A stretch of DNA of 64,000 nucleotides from Usnea hakonensis (lineage: Eukaryota; Ascomycota; Lecanoromycetes; Lecanorales; Parmeliaceae), in NCBI GenBank assembly GCA_013423325.1, contig BLJB01000199.1, positions 62,001 to 126,000 of the forward strand. Direction: 5' to 3'. A model generated the notes under the pieces. The model was not told the origin of the DNA. It saw nothing but the letters and a program-made list of their open reading frames with translations, and searched no databases. Made by a program: the position numbers and the translations under genes. Shown here in pieces: positions 45,300 through 54,669 of this stretch. Position 1 is the stretch's first letter. Every line of letters begins with the position of its first letter.

Positions 45300-45836
45300 T
45301 CAACCAAGCACCATCCACCAACCCCCCACCACCCCCGCAATCACCCACAACCCCAGCAACCCCCCACCGACCTCCCTCCCCTCAACCCCCCCAGTCTTCG
45401 CATCCTTACTATTCACAACCCCCACCTCCCCCGTCAACGTCCCCATCCCAATAGCCCCACTCTTCACCGGCGTCGCGCTCGCCGCTCCCCCCTGCGCCAC
45501 CGTCGGCGACGCCGTCGGATCCACTGCGTCTGCGCCCGCGGCCGCGGCGGGAGGGGCTGCTGCTGCCGCTGGGGCCGCGGGGGCCGCTCCTGCTGCGGCG
45601 GCGGGTTGGGCGGCGGCGGGGGCGTTGCCAGCGCCGCCGACGCCGACGGCGACTTGGCGGAGTTCGAGGGCGTTGAGGTGTGGGGTTGGGGTGGGTTCTT
45701 GGGGGGATGGTTCGATGAGGATGGCGGCTAAGGGGCGGGGGAGGTTGGAGGCGCATGTGAGGGTGGTGATGGAGGTGAGGAAGGGGAGGAGGAGGAGGAG
45801 AGGTAGTGGTGTGGTTGTGGTGGTGGTGATGCGCAT
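45300..45836 (-). CDS. Alanine/proline-rich secreted protein with probable GPI anchor
   Basis: This single exon encodes 178 residues. A signal peptide (MRITTTTTTPLPLLLLLPFL) is followed by a short region with one mature cysteine at most, and then a low-complexity Ala/Pro/Gly stretch (NAPAAAQPAAAAGAAPAAPA). A small-residue region precedes the C-terminal hydrophobic GGGLLGLWVIAGVVGGWWMV, which with upstream small residues fits a GPI-attachment signal. Such proteins decorate fungal cell walls. I do not recognise the family. On the plus strand the DNA is C-rich to about 45490 and G-rich after 45590, like the other skewed genes in the window. The low complexity lowers certainty that it is a gene. 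Confidence 0.5.
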   Translation of the reverse strand: MRITTTTTTPLPLLLLLPFLTSITTLTCASNLPRPLAAILIEPSPQEPTPTPHLNALELRQVAVGVGGAGNAPAAAQPAAAAGAAPAAPAAAAAPPAAAAGADAVDPTASPTVAQGGAASATPVKSGAIGMGTLTGEVGVVNSKDAKTGGVEGREVGGGLLGLWVIAGVVGGWWMVLG

Positions 45837-46679
45837 TTTTTTTTGTTTTGGGTTTTGAGGTTGGTTTGTTTTTGTGGTGAGGTATGGCGTTTGGTCTGCG
45901 GGATAGGATGTTGCGGGTCTTTTGTCGCCGTGCAAAAATCTTTCAACACGCTCTCACACTGCGTGCTGCCAGCTAGCAAGGTCAACAAGTCCTCCTCTTC
46001 TAGCTGCTCAGTTCCTTCCAGACGCCCGACGTCTTAGATTCCTGGATCAAAGGACCAAGGTAGAGACGTTCGGTTGAAAAGATTGTTGGAAGGGAAATGA
46101 CTGTCGATAGAAAGAATGGCGAAGATGTCCTCTCACAAGCGGATTGTATGATAAAATGGATATGGTTTTCGAGGGCCACTGCCGTTCGGTGCCAAGATGA
46201 ATGCGTAGTGGTTCCAAGAGCTCAAATTTTCTTTGATCGAGGGCGTCCTCCTCGGATCAGTGGAATAGACTTTCTCGTCGATACCGGAGGATGAGGATGT
46301 AATGGCTATAGTGTGACATGCGGTGATAGAGGTGGACAAGCTGTAGAGAGTAGAGACTTGTCTGTTGATGTGCCAAGGACTGAAGTGTTAGATTGATCAA
46401 ATTTGTTCGTCAGGGGCGGCTGTCGATCCGTCGGATATCTTCATTCAGCGCATGTAAGCATCTAAATTGATTTATCTACCTACTCCTCAACAGGCAATTC
46501 TTACTGTATCAACTTCTATACAGTCATGTTTTGCATTCAGTAACCTCCTTTTCCATACGAAGACGATTGCTATGAACGAAAACTACGAGCCGCAACCGGG
46601 TATCTCAATCGTATAGAACAAGCCAAACGCCTATTGTACAACTCATGCCACCATAATCCAACTTTCACTCGTCGTGTTA
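45837..46679. other. Intergenic region, 0.8 kb
   Basis: This holds the upstream region of the Ala-rich gene and the 3' flank of the GH16 gene. Short frames near 46.1-46.3 kb show no motif. Nothing is recognised. Confidence 0.4.
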
Positions 46680-47858
46680 TTACAATAAGATCCAGGCAAC
46701 GCTCGACAGCATCAGCAGTAGTGCCACTACCCCTGGCATAGGCATACCCAATGCTACCCCTTCACTCTTCTTCTTCCCACCAGACACAGTCTGGTTTCCC
46801 GTGTCGTTCGCCTGCATGCTAAAGAAAAAGGTATGCGCACTTGCATTTCCGTTCGGCGCCTGTGTGACCTCGGGGACAGCGCATGTTGCATTCACCGCTG
46901 AAGGATTGATACACCGCTTTGACCAGTCCTGCTGCCGCACTGGATCTGAACTGTTGAAGTAACCTTTCACGTACTCGACGGTGAGGATCGCGTCCTCGGC
47001 AGGGGGCCCAGCGCTCCAAGTCGGATCTCCATTGCTCCAGTGAGACAGGGTGATGTGACCCGGGGCCGTGGGAACAGCAGTGGTCATAGTGTCAAGCAGG
47101 ACACCGTCTGCATAAAAATCAACGGCATTGGGAGACCAGTCGAAACGATACTCGTGGAAACCTGCCGCGGGGGTGAAATTCAACTGATGGACCTGGAAAG
47201 TGGCAGTGTTCGCTGCATTGAAGCCTGCTTGTGCGGATTCGGGTGACTGGAGTACGAGGTTGACAGGCTGGGAGGTGGCGTTGAACTCGGCGGAGAGGAA
47301 CTCCATGTCGATTTCTTGCGTGTCATTGAGATACTGTGATGGGAAATGTGAGCATGAACCACACCCAGGGAGCAGAGTCACAGGCTATACCCAAAAGAAA
47401 GCGCCACAGGTGCCAGGCGTTCCCGTCACCTTCATTCCAGCACGAAAACTTCCAAAGAAGACATCTGTCCTCGCCGAAGCAACTTCGGCCATTGGTACCA
47501 GTCCGTCCTGAGGAATGCCCCCTCTGACCAAGAGCTGCAGACCCGCATCGCCACCATTGACTCCATCCCCGGCCCAGTCGTATTGACTTTTGAGCGGATT
47601 GACGACGACATTTCCGATTGAGGCATTCTTGCCGTAGGGCCCTCTTGCAGCCTCAGGCGTGACGGTGTAATTCTGTGGTTCCCAATCGGTATCGGTGGTG
47701 ATGTTGGTCAAGTGAAGAAAGTCGGTCTCGATCAGGTCTGTGTAGAGAGCGGAATTGACAGTGTAGCCACATTCGCAATTTGCCCGGACTGAAGGAAGGA
47801 AGTGAAAAGAGATCAAGGTAATGTACACGCAGAGAAGTGATAACGAATTGGTGAGCAT
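46680..47858 (-). CDS. GPI-anchored GH16-family glucanase/transglycosylase
   Basis: Exons on the minus strand are 47858-47391 and 47333-46680 (57-bp intron), giving 373 residues. The signal peptide (MLTNSLSLLCVYITLISFHF) is followed by NCECGYTV and a concanavalin A-like beta-sandwich. The GH16 catalytic motif is QEIDMEF, i.e. ExDxE with nucleophile and acid/base glutamates intact. A downstream FHEYRFDWSPNAVDFYADGV strand and TLSHWSNGDPTWSAGPP are typical of GH16. Several N-glycosylation sites are present. The C-terminal hydrophobic tail (GVVALLLMLSSVAWILL) fits a GPI anchor. GH16 proteins of this kind act on cell-wall beta-glucan outside the plasma membrane, but the exact linkage cannot be read from sequence. 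Confidence 0.9.
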
Positions 47859-50283
47859 GACGATGCGAATCTAGTAACGAGCGCAGTTGTATTTTTAGGG
47901 AATCATAATCGAAGTGAGAAGGTGCTCTTGTGCTAGCGTGATTGAAAGAAATCTCACTCGCCACCACTCTACTCTCTACCTTAGTTTGATGATCAAGAAG
48001 GATTCAAGAATTAATTGCCTTATAATTATTGACGACAAAGAGTGAGGGGAACTCTGTTGAGTTGGTTGAAAGTGGTTGAGTGTTGACGCCGGAAATAATC
48101 GGCACGAGACATGATTTGATTAAAGTCGAGTATTTAAAATTATCTTTATCTTTTTGCGTCACACATGCTTTCCCATTATTGGAACAAGTGTGTTTCCTCA
48201 TGACATGGGCCTGTCGCAATCGCTTCTACGTACCTTACCTTACTTACCATTCGAAACGCCCTTCTACCACTAGTGCAGCACTACTTGAGCCTATACTCAA
48301 GCAACTATCCACACTTGCTACCAGGGAAGAGAAGGCCTTCTATCATGGCTATCATCCTATTTCTGAGCTGAATCCCCTCCCGGAACATATCGAAATCGGG
48401 ATCCCAAATCCACCATCAACAGACGTCGAACTTCTAAATCATTGCGCTGCCCAAGATAGAACGACGACAAAGGTCTCTATTCATCGCAACTGTCGACATG
48501 GTGTTCGACAAATTCGGTGGGCATATGTTGACAAAGCAGAGACTAAGTCCTCCATTGCTCGTTATAGTGGAACGAACCAGTGGTGCCAGGATAGCACTTT
48601 AGCATGTCCAAATATCTCATCCATGATCCTCAGGGCACAGCGCGGTTATAGAGCTCGTAACAGAAAGTATGAACAGGAGCCTGAGACTGAGAGACAGCGA
48701 TTCAACACGGCGGGACGATGGGCTCCTAGCAAGGGCACTGATTTGGTTGATCACGACGATGATATATGAATGGCAAGAGGGGCAGTAAGAGTGGTAGCAA
48801 GGTTGGTAGAAAGGGAGCTGAAAAAAAGTAGAGTAGCAAAAGTATTAACAATTTGGGTTTCCGTGAAGATGATGAATATCCCTGGCTTGATACTCCGTAC
48901 ATCACATCGTTATTGGCCCATGAAACCAACCACCATATAGGTTACCAGGAGGAAGAACACCCTCCCAATGGACAGCCGTCTTATCCCTGGGAGTCGACAA
49001 CTAGTATTCACCTGTTATTATCATTATTATTGCAGGCCTTATCTTCCGCAGATCCCGACTCTCGGAAACAAGATTCGCTTGCCACGTAAAACAATGACGC
49101 ACCCCAAGGTCATTGCACATATGCAGCAGCCTTGAAGAGGTAGGTGCACTCACATCTACGTAGTGGCATTCGGGTACGTACTTCCTTGGCACTGGTCCGC
49201 CTACCAGCTAGAGTAGAGTGAGTGCTGAAATTGTCAAGAGATTTGAATCTGGTGAAAGGAAAGGAAAGTCCACGAAGCGCATAATAATAATGGCGGAAGG
49301 ACGCGCATATAATGGAAACTTAGTGTCTCTGTTGTCAAGGTAAATAAATTCCTCGCCCTTGATGGAGACCAAGGTGTCTAGGTAGATCCTGGACATGGAC
49401 ATGGGTGATTAATATATTTGATACATGATACTATAAATCTTTGGTTCCCATTTTGGTTCGTTTCGTTTCGTTTCACCAGACAAAGCTTGTTCTTTTCGAA
49501 CTTTTGCGGGGTTTGCAGATGACCCATGTATCCGTCCGCTCCGGGCCATCTAGCCACCTGCCTTACTCGTGCACGAAATGCATACTTCACATGAACCTGA
49601 ACGTACGTATTCCTCTACCGTAGGCTTCTCGTCGATTGGGGGGGATTCGAGAAATCGTTGCACTGGTACCATGTCACGGATGCTAGCGTCCTCGACTAGG
49701 TATGTGTCGCATATATTTCAGACGCTATGACCCTGCAACCATTGGCTCGGTTTTCATAACGAGCCTTCCTAGCCTATAAATACGTCTACTGTCATGGATT
49801 CAATTTATCTTTCTTACACATCACAAAAATGACTGTTCCATGTTGCAATACTATCTGGTAAGGATTCCGTCTGTGGAGGCTTATAAAAATGTTGAATGTT
49901 CAGTCGCTTCAGTCACCCCGAGTAACTCGGCATCAACTATCCATGCTATACGTTGTCCTCTACCTACACCCATCTCAATTGGTGTGGCTTCCTGATCCTT
50001 TCGGTTGCTGGATCTTCGCAGTGTGATGTTTGGCAAATAATGCAAATTACCCTACCGAGTACCTGCCTGGTCTTGTCGGCTGCCCCCTTTCTGTCTCAAT
50101 CAACCAGGCTGGCTGAAAATGGAGAAACTCAATAATGATTCCAAAGAGTGTTGTCCGCCAACAGATCTGTGATCCTCTATGGCCGTCTTTTAAGACTTTT
50201 ATCGCCCTGCCGTTCTGCTTGTTGGTCCGGATGGACGCCGCAAATTCATTCCTTAATTGGCCATTGGTAATTCGTAGCGATCT
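47859..50283. other. Gene-poor region, 2.4 kb
   Basis: This region follows the GH16 start and precedes the 3' end of the FEX gene. It holds ACCTTACCTTACTTACC near 48232, a TACTCCGTAC word near 48890, and one weak open frame (listed separately). No further gene, RNA or transposon is seen. Confidence 0.45.
48200..48769 (+). CDS. Weak orphan open frame, possibly a relic
   Basis: From the first in-frame ATG near 48200 the frame gives about 190 residues beginning MTWACRNRFY. It contains a helix-like ILKQLSTLATREEKAFYHGY and a basic C-terminal part (RAQRGYRARNRKYEQEPETE). There is no signal peptide, membrane helix, recognised domain or intron. Codon use and composition are not convincing, and it may be chance or a gene remnant. 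Confidence 0.22.
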   Translation: MTWACRNRFYVPYLTYHSKRPSTTSAALLEPILKQLSTLATREEKAFYHGYHPISELNPLPEHIEIGIPNPPSTDVELLNHCAAQDRTTTKVSIHRNCRHGVRQIRWAYVDKAETKSSIARYSGTNQWCQDSTLACPNISSMILRAQRGYRARNRKYEQEPETERQRFNTAGRWAPSKGTDLVDHDDDI

Positions 50284-51816
50284 TCACGTCGTACACAGGA
50301 TACTGCTGAGCCCATTTGTCCACTGTAAACTTCCGACGATAATTACCATCAACCCCAATGCTACTCCGAAAGTCATCCCGCCATAGAAATAGGCATGCCT
50401 TATTCGCAGCCCCTTCAGTTCAGCCACCCAAGTACTGACTGTCGTCAAGCAGCCACAGAAGCCATCAGACATCCCTTGCAGAACCTGACAGCCTATCATA
50501 CCTCCTATAGGCACACGCTGAAGATCGAGGAATAGGGCTTCCATCACGGTGCCGAAGATGTTGACGGCAAACGTGCCGAGAGGAAAAGACTTGATCTTCC
50601 CGTTCAGATGCAAAGATGCGTAGAACCGGAGAAGACAACCGAGCGGTGCAAAAACCAAAGCAAACAGGGCCTGACTGCGCCATGTTTCTTGCACCCAAGA
50701 CTTGTTGCCCACAGGCCCACCAGGTCGATCAGGGGGCCAAATAGTCATGAAGATAGCACCAAGCCAGCAGCCCAAGGCAAGGAAAATAGTTAAGCGGTCA
50801 ACAATCTTGCGCCCAGAGAACAATGCAATGGACGGGGTGTATGGCTCGAGACCGAGGGCAAGGTGCGCACCCAACTGTAGAGCACCTAAACTCAAGCCAA
50901 TCGTAATGATCATGACCGCAAGCACTGCCATAAAGCTGTAGCCGGGGTTCCGGTGGAGGTTCGAAGTCTCCGCTATTGGAGCGGCTGAAGGGTGTGAGAT
51001 GGGAGTATGCAGGGCGTTCGAAAGTGCGAAGAAGCAGTCACGCACAAAAGAGGAGAACGAGGTAAAGGAACCACAGAAGCCAGTAGCTAAGCCAATGTAG
51101 AGGGGCATGGTTTTTTTAACCGCATCGTGCTTTTTATCTTTGGAAGGACTCCGATGTAACCTGCCCTTCTCTTCGTCAACAGGTTGAGATTCTTCGCGAA
51201 AGAGCTTGCGGTCTTCTAAGAGGAAGCCCATGACCAAGCAACCACCAACATTGGCCCATAGTACACCTGTTTGAACCGGAGCTCCCGGGTAGAAGGTCAA
51301 TGCCTGGAGACCGAGCCGAGAGAGTGTCCCCAAAATTGAGAAGAAGACGAGGTATGATATGGTGTAGACCTCTGTGGCGAGCTTGGAGGCCCGTTGACGC
51401 GGTGAAGAGAAGTGGTTCTTTCCTGCTAGCTCGTCCGTTGGAGGCAAGCCGTATCCGCGGTCTTCCAGGAATGTTTCATCCCGCTCATCCGGAGAACTAT
51501 CAACAGGCGATGGCACTGCTATCTCGTCGAGGTTATCATCTAGTGATGTCGCATCATTGCGATCCTCTAGGTGGTCTCGTTTGCGGTCTTCCTGTGAGCT
51601 CCTGATTGGAGACGGAGCTTCTATTTCATCAAGGTTTTGATAGTTGTTGGGAAGGTCGTAGTCCTCTGAGTTTTCCCCGTCGCTCTGGTCGTGGGCAGAG
51701 AGATCAAGCCAAAGCCGCTCTCTGCGACTCATTGGCTTGTTCTGTGTCATCATGAATTGATACACGAAAGCATACCAAGGACGTCTTACATTGAAGGTTG
51801 GCTTATCATGATTCAA
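50284..51816 (-). CDS. FEX1: FEX-type fluoride exporter (two fused CrcB/Fluc domains)
   Basis: This single exon encodes 510 residues. In-frame starts at 51753 (MMTQNKPMSRRE) are also possible. An acidic soluble N-terminus of about 130 residues precedes two four-helix CrcB/Fluc domains joined by an extra helix (IVDRLTIFLALGCWLGAIFM), the usual eukaryotic inverted fusion. Each domain has the pore asparagine (WANVGGC; AVNIFGT) and the GFCG-[SC]-[FL]-[TS] motif with phenylalanine-box residues (GFCGSFTSFSSF; GFCGCLTTVSTW). FEX channels sit in the plasma membrane and lower cytosolic fluoride. The gene is head-to-head with uracil phosphoribosyltransferase. The start codons are 127 bp apart, or 190 bp with the later start. 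Confidence 0.95.
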   Translation of the reverse strand: MNHDKPTFNVRRPWYAFVYQFMMTQNKPMSRRERLWLDLSAHDQSDGENSEDYDLPNNYQNLDEIEAPSPIRSSQEDRKRDHLEDRNDATSLDDNLDEIAVPSPVDSSPDERDETFLEDRGYGLPPTDELAGKNHFSSPRQRASKLATEVYTISYLVFFSILGTLSRLGLQALTFYPGAPVQTGVLWANVGGCLVMGFLLEDRKLFREESQPVDEEKGRLHRSPSKDKKHDAVKKTMPLYIGLATGFCGSFTSFSSFVRDCFFALSNALHTPISHPSAAPIAETSNLHRNPGYSFMAVLAVMIITIGLSLGALQLGAHLALGLEPYTPSIALFSGRKIVDRLTIFLALGCWLGAIFMTIWPPDRPGGPVGNKSWVQETWRSQALFALVFAPLGCLLRFYASLHLNGKIKSFPLGTFAVNIFGTVMEALFLDLQRVPIGGMIGCQVLQGMSDGFCGCLTTVSTWVAELKGLRIRHAYFYGGMTFGVALGLMVIIVGSLQWTNGLSSILCTT

Positions 51817-51943
51817 ATTTGCACTATACTCTCACCGTCACGCCATCTACGCCACTTCGCCAAGCCCGCATTCACCAGCTTTCTACAAACATCTTGAACC
51901 TCTTCCGTTCCTCTACGCAGTATACCACTGCTGTTTCCCTGAA

Positions 51944-52778
51944 ATGGCCTCTCCATCAGTTCCACTCAACGTTCATGTCTCAACCCACCCATGTCTGCGC
52001 GCCAAACTTTCGCAGCTCCGATCCAAGGACGCCAACGCTCGGGAGACGAGACACCTAGTCCACGAAATCGCTCTCATCCTTGGCTGTGAAGCCTTAGCCA
52101 AATCCCTACGGACGAAATCAAGTGGTACTGTGAGCTCTATCGTAGCGCGCTCCTCTCTCCCTTCTGAGGTCCGGCGTTGGCAGGATCCGGCATTTTAATA
52201 CGATACTCAGGCCAAAACTCCGCTTGACACTACCTACTCCGTTGAGACCGCCGTTCCAAATGTCGCTCTTGTCCCGATTCTACGTTCCGGTTTAGGCATG
52301 CTTGAAGGTATGTTTTTCCTAAGCTCCCACCAGAACTGGACAGACCTCATCAACTTCCTTAGCCCTTCAGACTTTGCTTCCAGAACCGGTGCCAGTCTAT
52401 CATCTGGGTCTTTTCCGCGAACCCAACAGCCTTCAACCTGTCGAATACTACAACAACCTTCCCTACCATCGTCCTACGTCTGTCAATCCTGATCCTTTCC
52501 CGATTCCCGACATAGCCATACTTCTGGATCCGATGATAGCGACTGGTGGAACCTCAAGTGCGGCCATACAGACACTGTTGGAATGGGGAGTGAAACAAGT
52601 GATACTTATTAGTGTGCTGGGTAGCAACGAAGGGGTGAGGCGAGCAGCGGAGGAAAATGGAAGCGAGTCCGTGGAGATCTGGGTTGGGGATCTGGATAAA
52701 CAGGTGAATGAACGAGGCATGATAACGCCTGGTCTAGGAGATGTGGGCGACAGGCTATTCTTGACAATCGGGAAGTGA
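51944..52778 (+). CDS. FUR1: Uracil phosphoribosyltransferase
   Basis: Exons are 51944-52129, 52211-52307 and 52363-52778 (introns of 81 and 55 bp), giving 232 residues, close to the usual 210-250. The enzyme converts uracil and PRPP to UMP in the pyrimidine salvage pathway. VPILRSGLGMLEG matches the UPRT flexible-loop signature. LLDPMIATGGTSSAAI is the PRPP-binding motif, and the C-terminal PGLGDVGDRLF is the uracil-binding end of the family. The spliced frame is intact. It shares a very short divergent promoter with FEX1. Confidence 0.95.
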
Positions 52779-53119
52779 TGCTCAAAAGTGCACCGAAGAA
52801 GAAGCTGGTTGGGGTTTTGAAAGAAGGACTGCATCGGATGAATAGATACCACCGTTAGAAAAAGTCCTGCCCAACACATTTGCGAACACTTTGCAGTGAG
52901 TGTAGAAATACAACAACTTGTACACCCGCAGTGACGCCAGGCTCCCATGCCTCCACTTTCAATGACTGTGAACCGATCCGAGGAAACATCCACGGATATC
53001 CCAAATCCCCAAAGCAGTCATCACAAGACCGAATGCATGCACTTCAAAGACTTCCGCGCCCTTCATATCCTCTGTCCAGATTCTCTCGCGTTTAATTAGG
53101 CTAGTCACCTTAATACCCC
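52779..53119. other. Short 3'-3' spacer
   Basis: This spacer lies between the convergent UPRT and small membrane-protein genes. Nothing is recognised. Confidence 0.4.
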
Positions 53120-53380
53120 TCAATAGCCCGGCGCGGGACTGATTCTATCCCCAGACTTTTCGTCCAACACTCTTGTGTTCCTCGGATTTGTCTTCTCTTC
53201 CAAGCTGGTTCGTCGCTCCATCTCCTTGACCTCGGAGCGCTTGTTGTTGATCCGCCAGATGACCAAGTACACGGATGTGATGAGGACGAAGGCCGCCATG
53301 AAGCCAACCATGACGCCAATCTCGTGTCCGGTCCCAGGGCCGGGGTGATAGGGGGGCTTGGGGGCTTGGGTGTCAGACAT
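53120..53380 (-). CDS. Small single-pass membrane protein, unknown
   Basis: This encodes 86 residues from MSDTQAPKPPYHPGPGTGHE. A single membrane helix (IGVMVGFMAAFVLITSVYLV) is followed by a basic cytosolic start (WRINNKRSEVKEMERR) and a polar tail. The short proline/glycine-rich N-terminus and the positive-inside charge rule place the N-terminus outside or in the lumen. The frame is open upstream to 53470, but the ATG at 53380 gives a compact, sensible product. I do not recognise the family. Confidence 0.6.
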   Translation of the reverse strand: MSDTQAPKPPYHPGPGTGHEIGVMVGFMAAFVLITSVYLVIWRINNKRSEVKEMERRTSLEEKTNPRNTRVLDEKSGDRISPAPGY

Positions 53381-54669
53381 TGTGAGGATTGGGGGATAAC
53401 AGTAGTGATGACTGGAGCTGGTCAGTAAGTGTAGAGAGAGGCGGTCAGAGAAATAGCTCAGCAAGAGCAAAATCGTACTCTAGTGGTTTGTTGGAGTACA
53501 GAGTTTGTTAGTTGCGATGCGCGTGGAAGGGTAGACGCCGGGCTCGCAGGATCGATGCAACTATTACGATAGACTATAGGCTTTGTAAGGAGGATGGCGA
53601 GAAGTAGAAGTATGAATGATGGATTATGGTCAGAAAGCGAAGGAATGGTAGGATGTGCAAGGCGGAGTATCGGGTTGTGACACTATCTTCGGCGGAGGAG
53701 GCACAGTTCGGTTTTCGCTTGGAATTGCCATCTTTTACCGCGGGCATCTTTATCTACCATGCAGCGATTCAAGAGTATTTTCCACTTCATGCGATCCTGG
53801 GATGAGAAGCGCCCAGATAGCAGTTTAATAAGATGTCATCTGAGCTGCGTTCGTGGGAGAGGAAATAATAACCAGGGACTTTGTAGTTAGTGCACATATC
53901 GATAAGGAACAAGGTAAAGTACTCTTACGACTACTCGTACATGATCCAGTGGTAATGAGCTGGGTACATGTACGTATTCATCTTTAGCATATCCGAAACA
54001 AGATGCACTGAATTGAGCAAAGTAGATAAGGCACTCTAGGTTAAGGTAAGTAAGGTATATAATTCTCCCTAAATTATCCGACTAGGTAGAAGAGAGAGTA
54101 CTCCGTATAGGTACCTCTTATCCTTATCGCACCCAAAAGATTGTGCCTAATCTAACGGGCAAATTTTCCAAGGGCCAAGTGCCAAGATAATCCCAAGACT
54201 CCGGTACTCCTAGCCCTAGAAATTTTGAGTTTCCGGACCTGGGGTGAGTAAAGTATCTCAATAAATGTTTGGTATGTTGTATATTAGATATTAGATACTT
54301 TACTTTAGGTACTCTAATGAAGTAATTCCCACCTTAATACTCCACAACCACATTAATAATACCTAATACCTCAAACAACTCTACGCTGATCACCATACAC
54401 TACCTCTTTACTCTTAGCAACTCCTTGTTCTCCAATCACGTTGTTTTGCTATACCTTATCTCACCTTCTCCATCCGAGAGGCATTCAGCATACCGCATCC
54501 ATTTCCTCCTCCTCCTCCTTCCGTCGCATTCTGACCATACACCAATGATGCTAAGATAACTCCAATCTCCATCTTTCGCCTTCCCAAGACTGTGAGCTGC
54601 AGCTGCACGCCGAAGCAGCCTCCGAGCATGCCGGCGAGACTCTACACCCATGGCTGCTGAACCACCATC
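53381..54669. other. Divergent intergenic region, 1.3 kb
   Basis: This lies upstream of the small membrane protein and of FMP27. It holds TTAAGGTAAGTAAGGTA near 54042, AGTACTCCGTATAGGTACC near 54098, and other TACTTT/AGGTA words. An ATG at 54650, out of frame with FMP27, overlaps its start and could act as an upstream ORF. No gene is supported. Confidence 0.45.
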
